From contig CAZCLE010000006.1 of assembly GCA_964499445.1 (NCBI GenBank), forward strand, positions 1-35,242: DNA of 35,242 nucleotides, written 5' to 3'. The position numbers were made by a program, and so were the translations under genes. The notes under the pieces are model-generated. The model had not been told where the DNA came from and did no database searches. It was given only the letters and a program-made list of their open reading frames with translations. The DNA comes from GCA-2688105 sp964499445. GTDB taxonomy: Bacteria; Chloroflexota; Dehalococcoidia; Dehalococcoidales; GCA-2688105. How positions within the stretch are numbered: position 1 is the first letter of the stretch; each line of letters begins with the position of its first letter. Shown one piece after another: positions 1 through 7,987 of the stretch.

Positions 1-631
1 ACTCGGTGCCAAAGGCTAAGGCAGCGATTGCCTGAGCCCCACCCACGCTAAAAATACGGTCAACTTTAGCAATATCGGCAGCCACTAATATGGGCGGAGG
101 CACTGCCCCAGCTAATCTCGGGGGTGTAACCAGAATAATCTCATTGACCCCGGCGACCCTGGCTGGTATCGCTGTCATCAGCACCGTCGATGGGTAAGAC
201 GCGGTACCACCAGGAACATAGACACCAACACATTGTAGCGGGCGCATTAGCTGACCTGAGTCCTGACAGGTAAACTCACTCCCAATATTATCCTTCTGGG
301 CAGTATGAAAGGTGCGTATCCGTTCTGCTGCCAGCTTAAGCGCTGATACCAGCTCTCCGTCCACCTCCCGGTAGGCACTGGCGACCTGCTGCTTGCTTAC
401 CTCCAGTGAGGTAAGCTCTACGCCGTCAATCTTCAAGGTATAATCCAGGAGCGCGGCATCCCCCCTATTGCGCACCTCACTAACAATCTGCCTGACTGCC
501 TGCTCAGGGTCATCGGTGCCAAACATCTCTTTTATCCTTTGCCTTAGCGCTGGTGAAACCGGATAAAACTCAGCCGGGGCTTGCCGTGACAAGGCTAATT
601 CTGCTGACGGGAAACCCTCAATGATTATCAA
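1..631 (-). CDS. hisD: Histidinol dehydrogenase, N-terminal part (runs off the left edge)
   Basis: HisD oxidises L-histidinol to L-histidine in two NAD+-dependent steps, the last reactions of histidine synthesis, in the cytosol. About 210 N-terminal residues of a family that is usually about 430 are visible. Reading the minus strand gives a helical N-terminal section and then the hallmark GVYVPGGTASYPST stretch (around positions 180-225), followed by a Rossmann-like part ending near the window edge with the SVGGAQAIAALAFGT region. The start chosen is TTG at 631, because a GGAGG sits 8 bases upstream and there is no suitable ATG. It begins one base after the hisG stop, so the two are probably translationally coupled. 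The metal-binding and catalytic C-terminal half lies outside the window. Confidence 0.93.
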   Translation of the reverse strand, partial: MIIIEGFPSAELALSRQAPAEFYPVSPALRQRIKEMFGTDDPEQAVRQIVSEVRNRGDAALLDYTLKIDGVELTSLEVSKQQVASAYREVDGELVSALKLAAERIRTFHTAQKDNIGSEFTCQDSGQLMRPLQCVGVYVPGGTASYPSTVLMTAIPARVAGVNEIILVTPPRLAGAVPPPILVAADIAKVDRIFSVGGAQAIAALAFGTE

Positions 632-632
632 T

Positions 633-2066
633 TTAGATATCCTCCACTGCCGTTCGCAGGGTTTCAGTAATCGACTTTATTCTTTCGTTCTTAGCGGAAC
701 TGGGTACACTATCTTTATTGCCAATCAGGCAAGCTGTCGATTCAAAAAGGTTATCAATAATCTTAAGGTTGTGTCTGGCTATGGTTCGTCCGGTCTCGGT
801 ATTCTCAATTAGTAAATCAGCGTCCTCAGGCAAGAAGGCTTCACTGGCTCCCCAGGTAGGAATTATTCGGTACATTCCGAGGTGATTATCCCGGGCATAC
901 TTATCAGCTATATTTACATATTCTGAAGCTACGCTAAGTGGCGCCGAGCGCTCACCGTTAATCTGCCTCAAGCCATAGACATCAGACACGGATAAATCCT
1001 TACTTACCACGGCGACAATTTTTACCTTCCCAAATTTGAGGTCTAAAAGCCTGATTACCGGGCTGGACGGAAACCGGCAAAGATGCTCCGTAAGCCAATC
1101 CTGACCGGTAATAGCCAAATCGAAATTTCCATTGGCTACCTGTAATGGCATATCCTGAGGTCTAATCACCTTAATCCTGACTCCAGCCAGGTTAGTAGTT
1201 GGGCGGCGATTGCCCACTGGCGACGGGTAATCGTCAACCTGAATGCCAGCTTTTTTCAACAGCTGAAGGGTCGGCAGTTGCTGATGCCCATCGGGTAAAG
1301 CCAGTCGGACTATATCCTCATCCGCCTCCCAAGAACGGGGTTGACCAGCTATTCCCGGTGTTCTCACTGCATCTGCCGAAGAAGAGTGCTTCTCACCAAC
1401 AACCAGGTTATCCCCAATGGAGGTCAATACATCGTCCATGTCTTTCGATTCCCAGCTATCCTTATTAGCTATCAGAAAAGCGCTAAAACTTAGGACATTG
1501 CTTACTGGCACCAGGTCATAGTTAAAAGGCTTCCCATTTACTCCTCCCGGGATTAGTGCCAGGTCAGCACTTTCCGGCGGATAAACCTCAGCCGCCCCCC
1601 ACAGGGGAAAGATGCTGAACCTTCTCAGACGAAGGTTTAGAGCAAATGACTCAGCCAGGTTAACATACTCGCTAGCAATGCGTATGTTGTCCAACCTCGC
1701 TCGTATTTCCTCCATGGTAGATGCTCCCCCGGACCGGCTGGCAACCATGGATAAGACACCGTCTCCGTATCCCAGGTTTCTTACCTTAATTAAAGCCGAA
1801 CTCGGGTATTTGACCAAAAGCTCTTCCACCCAATCCAGCCCACAAATCCCCAAATCATAGTTTCCCACCGCTACCTGAATAGGAATATCCTTCTCGTGGA
1901 ACATCTTGGCTAAGAGATTAGGGAATTTCTGTGATTTAGGGCGATAAATGCGAGCCCCCTCATGGTAGCCACTTAACCCCCAGTCGGCTCTCTGCAGCAG
2001 GGCAGATGTCTCACCTAAATACCGACCTTTAGGCAAGGCTATTTTTATCTGAGATTGTTTATCCAC
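633..2066 (-). CDS. hisG: Tandem-duplicated ATP phosphoribosyltransferase (HisG-HisG fusion)
   Basis: HisG condenses ATP with PRPP, the first committed and feedback-controlled step of histidine synthesis. The protein is 477 residues, about twice a short-form HisG (about 200-215). It consists of two HisG catalytic domains in a row, residues about 1-228 and 256-477, joined by a Ser/Ala-rich linker. Both halves carry the same landmarks: GN(Y/F)DL..(C/T)G.DW, ASEYVN.A, P.WGA.E and I.NKDS. They differ where it matters. The first half keeps the N-terminal ALPKGR motif but has lost the PRPP loop (GGVNGKPF there). The second half has a good PRPP loop (TETGRTIARHNL) but ALPDGH at its N-terminus. A separate long-form regulatory domain is not seen. 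The start is GTG at 2066. The neighbouring hisZ fits a short-form HisG that needs HisZ. Confidence 0.9.
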   Translation of the reverse strand: MDKQSQIKIALPKGRYLGETSALLQRADWGLSGYHEGARIYRPKSQKFPNLLAKMFHEKDIPIQVAVGNYDLGICGLDWVEELLVKYPSSALIKVRNLGYGDGVLSMVASRSGGASTMEEIRARLDNIRIASEYVNLAESFALNLRLRRFSIFPLWGAAEVYPPESADLALIPGGVNGKPFNYDLVPVSNVLSFSAFLIANKDSWESKDMDDVLTSIGDNLVVGEKHSSSADAVRTPGIAGQPRSWEADEDIVRLALPDGHQQLPTLQLLKKAGIQVDDYPSPVGNRRPTTNLAGVRIKVIRPQDMPLQVANGNFDLAITGQDWLTEHLCRFPSSPVIRLLDLKFGKVKIVAVVSKDLSVSDVYGLRQINGERSAPLSVASEYVNIADKYARDNHLGMYRIIPTWGASEAFLPEDADLLIENTETGRTIARHNLKIIDNLFESTACLIGNKDSVPSSAKNERIKSITETLRTAVEDI

Positions 2067-2079
2067 CTCACCCCCTGTG

Positions 2080-2196
2080 TCCCCCTCCCTTATGAAGGGA
2101 GGGGGAATTGGTTATATAAGAGAGGCTTCGCCTCTCTTTGACTCTCCTTTGAAAGAGGGAAAAGTATGGGTTTTGAAGGGGCTTCGCCCCTTCAAA
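2080..2196. repeat. Composite palindromic repeat, copy A (hisG-hisZ gap)
   Basis: Three perfect hairpins lie in a row. The first has 12-bp arms at 2080-2091 and 2095-2106 with loop ATG. The second has 9-bp arms at 2118-2126 and 2130-2138 around a TTC loop. The third has 11-bp arms at 2172-2182 and 2186-2196 around a TTC loop. Positions 2111-2150 are identical to 17101-17140 (copy E). The element fills most of the 154-base gap between hisZ and hisG. Confidence 0.85.
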
Positions 2197-2220
2197 CTTC
2201 CCGCCAAATCTTAACCTTAT

Positions 2221-3462
2221 TTAATGTCCATCTTCTCGTAATGTAGTCAAAACCTCTTCAGTAGTTTGCACCTCAAACTTCTTGCGCCTGGCCTGGTCAG
2301 TTAAAACAAATGGTGGTGCTTTACTTCTCACCTCCAGCGTCCACCCCAAGTTAGCTGGCTCCTGACCACCCAGATTAAATTCAGCCACATAACCAGCTTC
2401 ACGGAGGCAGGTGGCAATGCTTAAGCCCTCTTTCACCGCCCCGGGTTCAGTACTAATCAGGATTCTCTGTCCCCGAGGTTTAGCTAAAGCTTCTGGCTTT
2501 ACCAGCTTCATCAGGCGGTCAAGGTAGAGAGCAAAACCGGAAGCCGGAATATCCTTACCACCCATTAAAGGAATAAGGGCATCATACCGCCCCCCACCAC
2601 CTACCCCCTCCTCACCGATAAAGAGCCGGAAAATCACACCGGTATAGTATTCAAAGCCCCTACCTGAGGCTATATCAATCCGGTAGTCATAACCCAGCGA
2701 CTCAAGAAGGTCAACAATATTTATAAAATCATCAAGGGGGGGCTCAAGCTCAGGTAATTTTTGGATAAGCAGAGTCTTCAAGTTTTTGAGAAACCCGGAT
2801 GATTTCCCTTCCAGAGCCAGCAAAGGAGTCAAAGCTCGGCTCAACTCAGATTTCCCCGACTTTACCCTAGCCAGTGCTTCCACATCTCCGTCTAAAATCC
2901 GACCAAGGGCTACGGCTTGTTCCTCACCACTCAGTCCAAGCGCTACCAGCAATGCCCTTATTAAGCCAGTATGGGATAGCCTCAACTCTATCCCTTCAAG
3001 TCCTAGCCTTTTCAAAACCTCCAAAGCCAGCAGTATCAACTCTACGTCGGCTGTAGTTGACCCCGCCCCTATAAGTTCCACCCCACACTGCCATCTCTCC
3101 CTCGTTTCCTTTCCCGTCTCTTCAAAGATAAAGACATTAGTTACATAAAAGAGCTTAGCCAATCCTTTCTCTTCCATGCTATCGATATAAAGCCGGGCAA
3201 CAGGAATAGTGCCGTCGGGTCTCAATACTACCCGCTCCCCACTCCAGCCATTCCAATCAAGGAAGGAATACACTTTACCTAACATACCAGGAGTAAGCGT
3301 CCCGGTTGAGGTGAACAGGTGAAGATACTCAAGGGTCGGTGTCCTGACCTCCTCATACCCCCATTTGAGACAGGAGTCTCTAAATGCTCCCTCAATTAGA
3401 CGAAATCCCGCCATTTCCTCGGGAGATAAGTCTCGCGTTCCCTTACATCTTTGGACTCTCAT
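2221..3462 (-). CDS. hisZ: HisZ-type ATP phosphoribosyltransferase regulatory subunit (HisRS-like)
   Basis: The protein has the class II histidyl-tRNA-synthetase fold. The N-terminus (KGTRDLSPEE), motif 2 region (RERWQCGVELIG, residues about 121-132), a SGRGFEYYTG stretch, a GGGGRYD stretch and an end motif ASGFALYLDRLM are all visible. HisZ is the catalytically inactive HisRS paralogue that activates short-form HisG. I prefer HisZ to HisS for three reasons: it sits directly upstream of hisG and hisD on the same strand, the motif 2 sequence ends in GVELIG, and RGFEYYTG is closer to HisZ than the RGLDYYTG of true synthetases. A C-terminal anticodon-domain-like section (residues about 330-413) is retained, so a synthetase role is not excluded. 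Length is 413 residues. The start is ATG at 3462, just after a GGGAGG. Confidence 0.78.
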   Translation of the reverse strand: MRVQRCKGTRDLSPEEMAGFRLIEGAFRDSCLKWGYEEVRTPTLEYLHLFTSTGTLTPGMLGKVYSFLDWNGWSGERVVLRPDGTIPVARLYIDSMEEKGLAKLFYVTNVFIFEETGKETRERWQCGVELIGAGSTTADVELILLALEVLKRLGLEGIELRLSHTGLIRALLVALGLSGEEQAVALGRILDGDVEALARVKSGKSELSRALTPLLALEGKSSGFLKNLKTLLIQKLPELEPPLDDFINIVDLLESLGYDYRIDIASGRGFEYYTGVIFRLFIGEEGVGGGGRYDALIPLMGGKDIPASGFALYLDRLMKLVKPEALAKPRGQRILISTEPGAVKEGLSIATCLREAGYVAEFNLGGQEPANLGWTLEVRSKAPPFVLTDQARRKKFEVQTTEEVLTTLREDGH

Positions 3463-3580
3463 ACCCCTCCCTTTTATGAATAGCTGGTAAATTCTACACT
3501 AATTCGCCTAGCTGTTCAACTCTAGCCAATTTCCCTTCGCCCTTGGTAGAAGTTTTTTATTGGCAACCCTCCCCCTTATA

Positions 3581-3700
3581 TCCCCCTCCCTTGATAAGGG
3601 AGGGGGAAGAAATTTTGGTGAAGGGGCTTCGCCCCTTCAAACTTCCCCTTATCAAGAGGCAGGGAGGAACCGATTATGTAAGAGAGGCTCCGCCTCTCTT
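3581..3700. repeat. Composite palindromic repeat, copy B
   Basis: Three hairpins are present. The first has 12-bp arms at 3581-3592 and 3596-3607, with the same arm sequence as copy A and loop GAT. The second has 9-bp arms at 3619-3627 and 3631-3639 around TTC. The third has 9-bp arms at 3680-3688 and 3692-3700 with loop TCC. The two arm types are in the opposite order to copy A, so the element is modular. It lies upstream of hisZ in the 674-base non-coding stretch 3463-4136. Confidence 0.83.
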
Positions 3701-3923
3701 TAACTCTCCTTTAGTATCGCCTCCCTTTGACTCTCCTTCCTAAGGAAAGGGTGAAGGAGTAAAAAGAAGGGCGTTAGCCCCTATTAAACACCCCATCGGG
3801 TCAGACTCCCTAGCCAAGAGATGGTGTAATCTATATATAGAGACTTTGCTCCTTAAACTTCTATTGATGACCGACCTTATCTCCTGTAACATAATCCTAT
3901 AAAAGAGAGGAGAAAGAGATTTC

Positions 3924-4050
3924 AGAGAGGGGCTAGTGCCCCTCTCTTACCTACACTCCCCCATATTATGAGTTTTTTAGCAAGGGGATTAAAAGGGGCG
4001 AAGCCCCTTTAAGAATTTCTCTTCCCTCTCCCCTTCATAAGGGGAGAGGG
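3924..4050. repeat. Composite palindromic repeat, copy C (inverted orientation)
   Basis: Hairpins are at 3924-3933/3938-3947 (10 bp, loop TAGT), 3992-3999/4003-4010 (8 bp, loop GAA) and 4024-4035/4039-4050 (12 bp, loop CAT). Read on the minus strand, the last two match the module order of copy B. The rest of 3701-4060 shows no coding potential that I can support. It does contain short AGGGG/CCCCT-rich remnants that look like decayed copies. Confidence 0.8.
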
Positions 4051-4065
4051 ATAAAGGGTAAGGGG

Positions 4066-4095
4066 TTTGCAATAATATTATAATCACCATATAAT
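4066..4095 (+). promoter_or_regulatory. Candidate sigma-70 promoter for the nfeD-slipin cluster
   Basis: A -35-like TTTGCA at 4066-4071 is followed 18 bases later by a perfect TATAAT at 4090-4095, about 40 bases before the nfeD ATG. A second TATAAT at 4079-4084 has no convincing -35 partner. It lies just downstream of palindromic copy C. Confidence 0.5.
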
Positions 4096-4136
4096 TAATA
4101 ACCTTTTAATTATAGGCCTTATTAGCCGAGCTGATT

Positions 4137-5441
4137 ATGCTGAGAATCATGCGCATTCTACTACTACTGGGCTTATTAACCTTCGCCGCTATAGCTATTG
4201 AGGCTCAGGCGGCTACGCCCCGGATTGATGTACTCCAGGTCAAAGGAACCATTAACCCCGTCTTAGTTGATTATATTGAGGATGGAATTAACCACGCTGA
4301 GGAAACCAATGCCGTAGCCTGTATTATCCAACTGGATACACCTGGCGGTTTGGACACTTCTATGCGAGATATTGTGCAAAGTATCGTTAATGCCCGGGTT
4401 CCCGTGGTGGTATATGTCTCCCCTTCCGGAGCTCGAGCTGCCTCGGCTGGTGTGTTCATCACCATGGCCGCCCATATCGCTGTTATGGCACCAAATACTG
4501 CCATCGGGGCGGCTCACCCGGTAGCCATAGGCGCTGAGGGCGAAGCCCAGATGTCAGAGGCTATGGAAGAGAAGATAGTCAATGATGCTGCCGCCTATAT
4601 TAGAAGCATTGCCGAGGCTCATGGGCGCAACATGGAATGGGCGGAAAAAGCCGTCAGGGAAAGCGTCTCCGCCACCGAGCAGGAAGCCCTGGAACTTAAT
4701 GTTATTGATATGGTTGCCCCTGACCTTAACATCCTTATTGCTCAACTTGATGGCAGGCAGGTAACCATGCTGGATGACAGTGTAGTCAGCCTGCAGACGC
4801 AAGGGACTACTATTAACTACTTTGAGATGAGCGTAATTGAAGATTTCCTCTATACTATCGCCGACCCAAATATTGCCTATATATTGCTAAGTATAGCCAT
4901 GCTTGGTATAATGGCCGAAATCTTCAACCCTGGGCTTATTTTCCCCGGTGTAGTTGGTGGCATTAGCCTGCTCCTGGCTTTCTACTCACTGGGAGTGCTG
5001 CCGGTAAACTACGCTGGGGTGCTACTTATAGTTCTAGCCCTTGGTCTCTTCATAGCTGAAGTACTTACCACAACCTTTGGTTTATTTACCGCAGGGGGAG
5101 TAACTGCGTTAGTTATTGGCTCCCTAATCTTATTTAAAGGAGGACCTTTATTTAAGGTGGACATAGGTCTGATTATCGTAATCGCCATCTGCATTGCTGG
5201 TTTCTTCGCCTTTGTAGTTCAACGGGTAATAAGAGCCCACCGAAGCCAGGCAACCACAGGCAGGGAGGAACTGGTAGGAAAGACAGCTATAGTTAAGGAA
5301 GCTCTGGAACCTGAGGGAACGGTTTTCTTCAAGGGCGAACGCTGGATGGCAGTATCAGAAAAGAGCCGGATAAAGACCGGGGAGGAGGTAATTATAACCA
5401 GGGTCGATGGCTTAAAACTATATGTAATCAAAAAGCAATAA
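4137..5441 (+). CDS. NfeD-family membrane serine protease (ClpP-like domain plus NfeD OB domain)
   Basis: This is a long-form NfeD of 434 residues. Residues 1-25 look like a signal peptide. Residues about 28-210 form a ClpP/crotonase-class protease domain, with LDTPGGLD and an ASAGVFI stretch carrying the expected nucleophile serine. Several hydrophobic helices follow (about 235-365), and the C-terminal 60 residues form the soluble NfeD beta-barrel (from GREELVGK to the end). Long NfeD proteins are membrane proteases that pair with stomatin-type SPFH proteins and are thought to cleave or control them. That partner is encoded two genes downstream (slipin at 5791). The start is ATG at 4137; a second in-frame ATG at 4149 is possible, and neither has a strong ribosome-binding site. 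An AAGGAGG right after the stop serves the next gene. Confidence 0.9.
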   Translation: MLRIMRILLLLGLLTFAAIAIEAQAATPRIDVLQVKGTINPVLVDYIEDGINHAEETNAVACIIQLDTPGGLDTSMRDIVQSIVNARVPVVVYVSPSGARAASAGVFITMAAHIAVMAPNTAIGAAHPVAIGAEGEAQMSEAMEEKIVNDAAAYIRSIAEAHGRNMEWAEKAVRESVSATEQEALELNVIDMVAPDLNILIAQLDGRQVTMLDDSVVSLQTQGTTINYFEMSVIEDFLYTIADPNIAYILLSIAMLGIMAEIFNPGLIFPGVVGGISLLLAFYSLGVLPVNYAGVLLIVLALGLFIAEVLTTTFGLFTAGGVTALVIGSLILFKGGPLFKVDIGLIIVIAICIAGFFAFVVQRVIRAHRSQATTGREELVGKTAIVKEALEPEGTVFFKGERWMAVSEKSRIKTGEEVIITRVDGLKLYVIKKQ

Positions 5442-5483
5442 AGGAGGTAAATAAATGAGTTCAATTGTTACTGGGGGGTTCCA

Positions 5484-5774
5484 TTGTTTCAAATAGCCCC
5501 ATGGCTGATTGTCATAATTGTAATCGGTATTGCTGCTTTCCTTGCCGTCGCCATTATTTGGGGAATTCGAGCCCATCAGCAGCAGGTATCGGCAGGCAGG
5601 GAAGACCTGGTAGGAAAGACTGCCGAGGTCAAGATAGCCCTGGAACCCAAAGGAGTAGTTTTCGTTGAGGGCGAGCGCTGGACAGCAGTATCAGAAAAGA
5701 GCCGGATAAAGTCTGGGGAGGAGGTGGTCATAACCAAGGTTGAAGGCCTAAAGCTATGGGTAACCAAAAAATAA
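5484..5774 (+). CDS. Short NfeD-domain membrane protein (apparent frameshift at its 5' end)
   Basis: The protein has one N-terminal transmembrane helix (residues about 5-25) followed by an NfeD OB-fold domain. That domain is nearly a copy of the C-terminus of the preceding gene (GREDLVGKTAEVK, GERW.AVSEKSRIK.GEEV). Short NfeD proteins are regarded as partners of SPFH proteins, and the slipin gene follows after 16 bases. The open frame can only begin at TTG 5484, which has no ribosome-binding site. A perfect AAGGAGG (5441-5447) and ATG (5455) lie upstream but enter another frame that stops at 5494. One extra G in the G6 run at 5473-5478 would fuse them and give a longer, sensible N-terminus starting MSSIVTGG. 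So either a base is missing (sequencing error or mutation) or a -1 slip occurs on the G run. Confidence 0.8.
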   Translation: MFQIAPWLIVIIVIGIAAFLAVAIIWGIRAHQQQVSAGREDLVGKTAEVKIALEPKGVVFVEGERWTAVSEKSRIKSGEEVVITKVEGLKLWVTKK

Positions 5775-5790
5775 TAAAGGAGGTAAACCA

Positions 5791-6573
5791 ATGAGCCCAA
5801 TTGCTATCGGCATAATTGTGATAATTTTGCTCATACTTATCCCTATGGCGGTCAAAATTGTTGCCGAGTATGAGCGGGGGGTCGTTTTCCGCCTGGGGCG
5901 GCTGGTTGGAGCTAGAGGTCCCGGCTTATTTCTCATCATTCCCTTTGTTGACCGGATGGTGAAGGTAGACCTCAGGGTAGTAACCATGGATGTCCCATCA
6001 CAGGAGGTAATCACCAAGGACAATGTTACCGTGAGGGTAAATGCAGTGGTATACTTCAGGGTAGTTGACCCTGAGGCGTCAGTGGTCAAGGTTTTAGACC
6101 ATATCAGAGCCACCTCGCAGATATCACAGACGACACTGCGGAATGTGTTAGGGCAATCCGAACTTGATGAGCTATTGACTGCCAGGGAAAAACTCAATCA
6201 GCTACTACAAAAGATAATTGATGAGCATACCGACCCGTGGGGGGTGAAGGTCAGCACGGTAGAGATTAAGGAGGTTGAGCTCGCTGAACAGATGAAGCGG
6301 ATGATGGCAGCCCAGGCTGAGGCAGAGAGAGAGAGGCGAGCCAAAATTATCCACGCTGAAGGTGAGTTCCAAGCCTCAGAGAAACTGGCTCAAGCCGGTG
6401 AAGTTATCGCCCGGGAGCCAGTTACACTACAGCTTCGCTACCTGCAAACACTGACCGAGATAGCCGCGGAAAAAAATAGCACCGTAATCTTCCCCCTGCC
6501 CATTGACCTTATCGGCATGTTTATGAGAAAAGAGGTGCCAGTCCACTCCTCAGATAAAGAAACTACCAAATAG
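5791..6573 (+). CDS. Slipin / stomatin-like SPFH (band 7) membrane protein
   Basis: This 260-residue protein has an N-terminal membrane-inserted hairpin (residues about 3-22). The SPFH/band 7 domain follows: AEYERGVVFRLGRL, GPGLFLIIPFVDRM, the VPSQEVITKDNVTV stretch and a TTLRNVLGQSELDELL helix. A charged coiled-coil region (about 165-215, MKRMMAAQAEAERERRAK) and a short hydrophobic C-terminus complete it. Slipins oligomerise into membrane microdomain scaffolds and are the classic partner and substrate of NfeD proteases, which fits the two genes in front. A ribosome-binding site AAGGAGG lies 8 bases before the ATG. A hairpin after the gene probably ends the transcript. Confidence 0.93.
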   Translation: MSPIAIGIIVIILLILIPMAVKIVAEYERGVVFRLGRLVGARGPGLFLIIPFVDRMVKVDLRVVTMDVPSQEVITKDNVTVRVNAVVYFRVVDPEASVVKVLDHIRATSQISQTTLRNVLGQSELDELLTAREKLNQLLQKIIDEHTDPWGVKVSTVEIKEVELAEQMKRMMAAQAEAERERRAKIIHAEGEFQASEKLAQAGEVIAREPVTLQLRYLQTLTEIAAEKNSTVIFPLPIDLIGMFMRKEVPVHSSDKETTK

Positions 6574-6608
6574 CCACCGGTCAAAAACTAACCTGATAAT
6601 AAGTAAAA

Positions 6609-6638
6609 CCAGAGCCTGCTCTGGGCGGTAGGCTCTGG
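6609..6638. terminator. Hairpin between convergent slipin and birA genes
   Basis: The arms CCAGAGCCT (6609-6617) and AGGCTCTGG (6630-6638) are perfectly complementary, with a 12-base loop. The T-tract is weak on both strands. It lies in the 80-base gap between two converging genes, where a shared terminator is expected. Confidence 0.55.
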
Positions 6639-6653
6639 AGAAAATATCCCTGT

Positions 6654-7433
6654 TTAATCACACAGGGTAACATCACCGGCTACGATTTTAGTCAGACTCC
6701 CGTCCGGGTGTCGCAATAGGAGGCTGCCATCACTGGCTACTGATTCAGCGATGCCTTTACAGTCAACTTCGCCTGACCTTATATGGACTCTTCTCCCTAT
6801 GTTCACTAAACTATCCCGCCACTCCTGGTAAATAGACCCTCCAGTGGGCAACTCCAGGTATAACTTTTCTATTTCAACTAACAGGCACCGTACTAGCTCT
6901 AAGGGCGGCACATCTCTCCCCAGCTCATCAGAGAGACTGGTGGCAGCGGGCAGAATCCCGGGAAAATCGGAAAGCTTGAGATTAACATTTACCCCGATGC
7001 CTATAATAGCGTAGTTCACGATGCTTCCCTGCACATTATTTTCAATTAGAATCCCGGATACCTTCCGGCCATTAACCAGAACATCGTTGGGCCATTTAAG
7101 CTGTGGCTTTAGACCAGTAACCGCTTCAATACTATGAGCCACGGCCAGAGATGCCACCATAATAAGGGAAGGCAAATAGACCACGCTGGGATAGAGAATA
7201 ATTGACAACGCCACGCTGCCCTTGGGCGATAGCCAAACCCGTTTTAATCGACCTCTCCCTGCAGTTTGCTCAGCGGCAATGACCACCGTCCCGCCTACCG
7301 CTCCCCGCTGAGCCTCTTGTTTGGCTAACTCATTGGTTGAAGTCACTCTGGGGTGGTAAATAACCCTTTGCCCGATAAAACGGGTCTCCAACTTATCGGT
7401 AATAGACGCCGGTGATAAACTATCTTCCACCAT
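6654..7433 (-). CDS. birA: Biotin--[acetyl-CoA carboxylase] ligase (class I, no DNA-binding domain)
   Basis: This enzyme activates biotin with ATP and attaches it to a lysine of biotin carboxyl carrier proteins. The visible motifs are the biotinyl-AMP loop GRGRLKRVWLSP (residues about 58-69), the KWPNDVLVNGRKVSGIL stretch with the catalytic lysine, and a C-terminal SH3-like domain (GRRVHIRSGEVDCKGIA...DGSLLL). The protein starts about 25 residues before the catalytic fold, so the N-terminal helix-turn-helix of E. coli-type BirA is absent and it should not act as a repressor. The ATG at 7433 is preferred because AAGGTGG lies a few bases upstream; GTG at 7439 would add two residues. It is the last gene of a leftward run after queF. 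Confidence 0.9.
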   Translation of the reverse strand: MVEDSLSPASITDKLETRFIGQRVIYHPRVTSTNELAKQEAQRGAVGGTVVIAAEQTAGRGRLKRVWLSPKGSVALSIILYPSVVYLPSLIMVASLAVAHSIEAVTGLKPQLKWPNDVLVNGRKVSGILIENNVQGSIVNYAIIGIGVNVNLKLSDFPGILPAATSLSDELGRDVPPLELVRCLLVEIEKLYLELPTGGSIYQEWRDSLVNIGRRVHIRSGEVDCKGIAESVASDGSLLLRHPDGSLTKIVAGDVTLCD

Positions 7434-7549
7434 TCCCACCTTGACATCCGGTCAATTCTGATAACCCACGAGATAAGCCCGAGAATAGACTCTACCTAGA
7501 TGAGTTTGCTGAGAAATTATAGAGTTTCAGGAGCTAGGAGCCAATGGGC

Positions 7550-7957
7550 TTAAGACTGCCCCTTCTGGTATCTGGCAACGGCTTTGGTTTTTATTCCGCC
7601 CCTCTCCCTGTACTCTGCCTCTACCACCATTGAGACCGGGTCTAATAGCTGCACTAAATCTTGAAGAATGCGGTTCACGGCATGCTCCTGCAATATGCCC
7701 ACATTCCGATAAGAGGTTAGGTAATATTTCAGGGATTTGAGTTCGACTAGAGACTGAGCCGGGATATAGCGTATCACTAATCGGGCAAAATCAGGCAAAC
7801 CAGTCCAGGGACAAACAAAGGTAAACTCCTCGGTCTCATAGACTATTTCAGTTGATGAGGCAGGAAAGTCAAAGGGAACAGCCTCAAGCACAGCCAGGTC
7901 AATTGCCGCTTCCTTCTGAATATCAAACCGCCTTGAAGCATATTTATCCACCACCAC
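7550..7957 (-). CDS. queF: NADPH-dependent 7-cyano-7-deazaguanine reductase, short QueF
   Basis: QueF reduces preQ0 to preQ1 on the way to the tRNA modification queuosine. At 135 residues it is the short, single-domain type. The nucleophile cysteine and acid are visible in VCPWTGLPDFA (residues about 49-59; the family consensus is close to CPVTGQPDF). The NADPH/substrate region ELKSLKYYLTSYRN follows. The usual HE pair after that stretch reads QE here (GILQEHAV), so the histidine is replaced. The start is the first of three GTG codons, at 7957, with GGAGG 9 bases upstream. No queC, queD or queE is nearby, so preQ0 must be made or salvaged by genes elsewhere. It follows jag after a 30-base gap. 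Confidence 0.92.
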   Translation of the reverse strand: MVVDKYASRRFDIQKEAAIDLAVLEAVPFDFPASSTEIVYETEEFTFVCPWTGLPDFARLVIRYIPAQSLVELKSLKYYLTSYRNVGILQEHAVNRILQDLVQLLDPVSMVVEAEYRERGGIKTKAVARYQKGQS

Positions 7958-7987
7958 TTTATATTTCCTCCAGGCTCAAAGCCTGAA

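Noticed and set aside
2221..3462. Reading the HisRS-like gene as the cell's histidyl-tRNA synthetase
   Set aside because: Its place in front of hisG-hisD and its motif 2 point to HisZ; I kept HisS only as an alternative.
3543..3743. Rightward 66-codon open frame in the hisZ-nfeD gap
   Set aside because: It is made almost wholly of palindromic repeat B, has low-complexity Pro/Leu content and no ribosome-binding site.
2080..4050. CRISPR array
   Set aside because: The repeats are palindromic modules of different length and spacing, without regular spacers or cas genes.
4263..4802. Leftward open frames across nfeD
   Set aside because: They are shadows of the well-supported rightward gene and show no domain.
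5465..5668. Open frame of 67 codons overlapping the short nfeD
   Set aside because: It is in a third frame, starts within the nfeD leader and has Cys/His-rich random composition; the NfeD frame is clearly the coding one.
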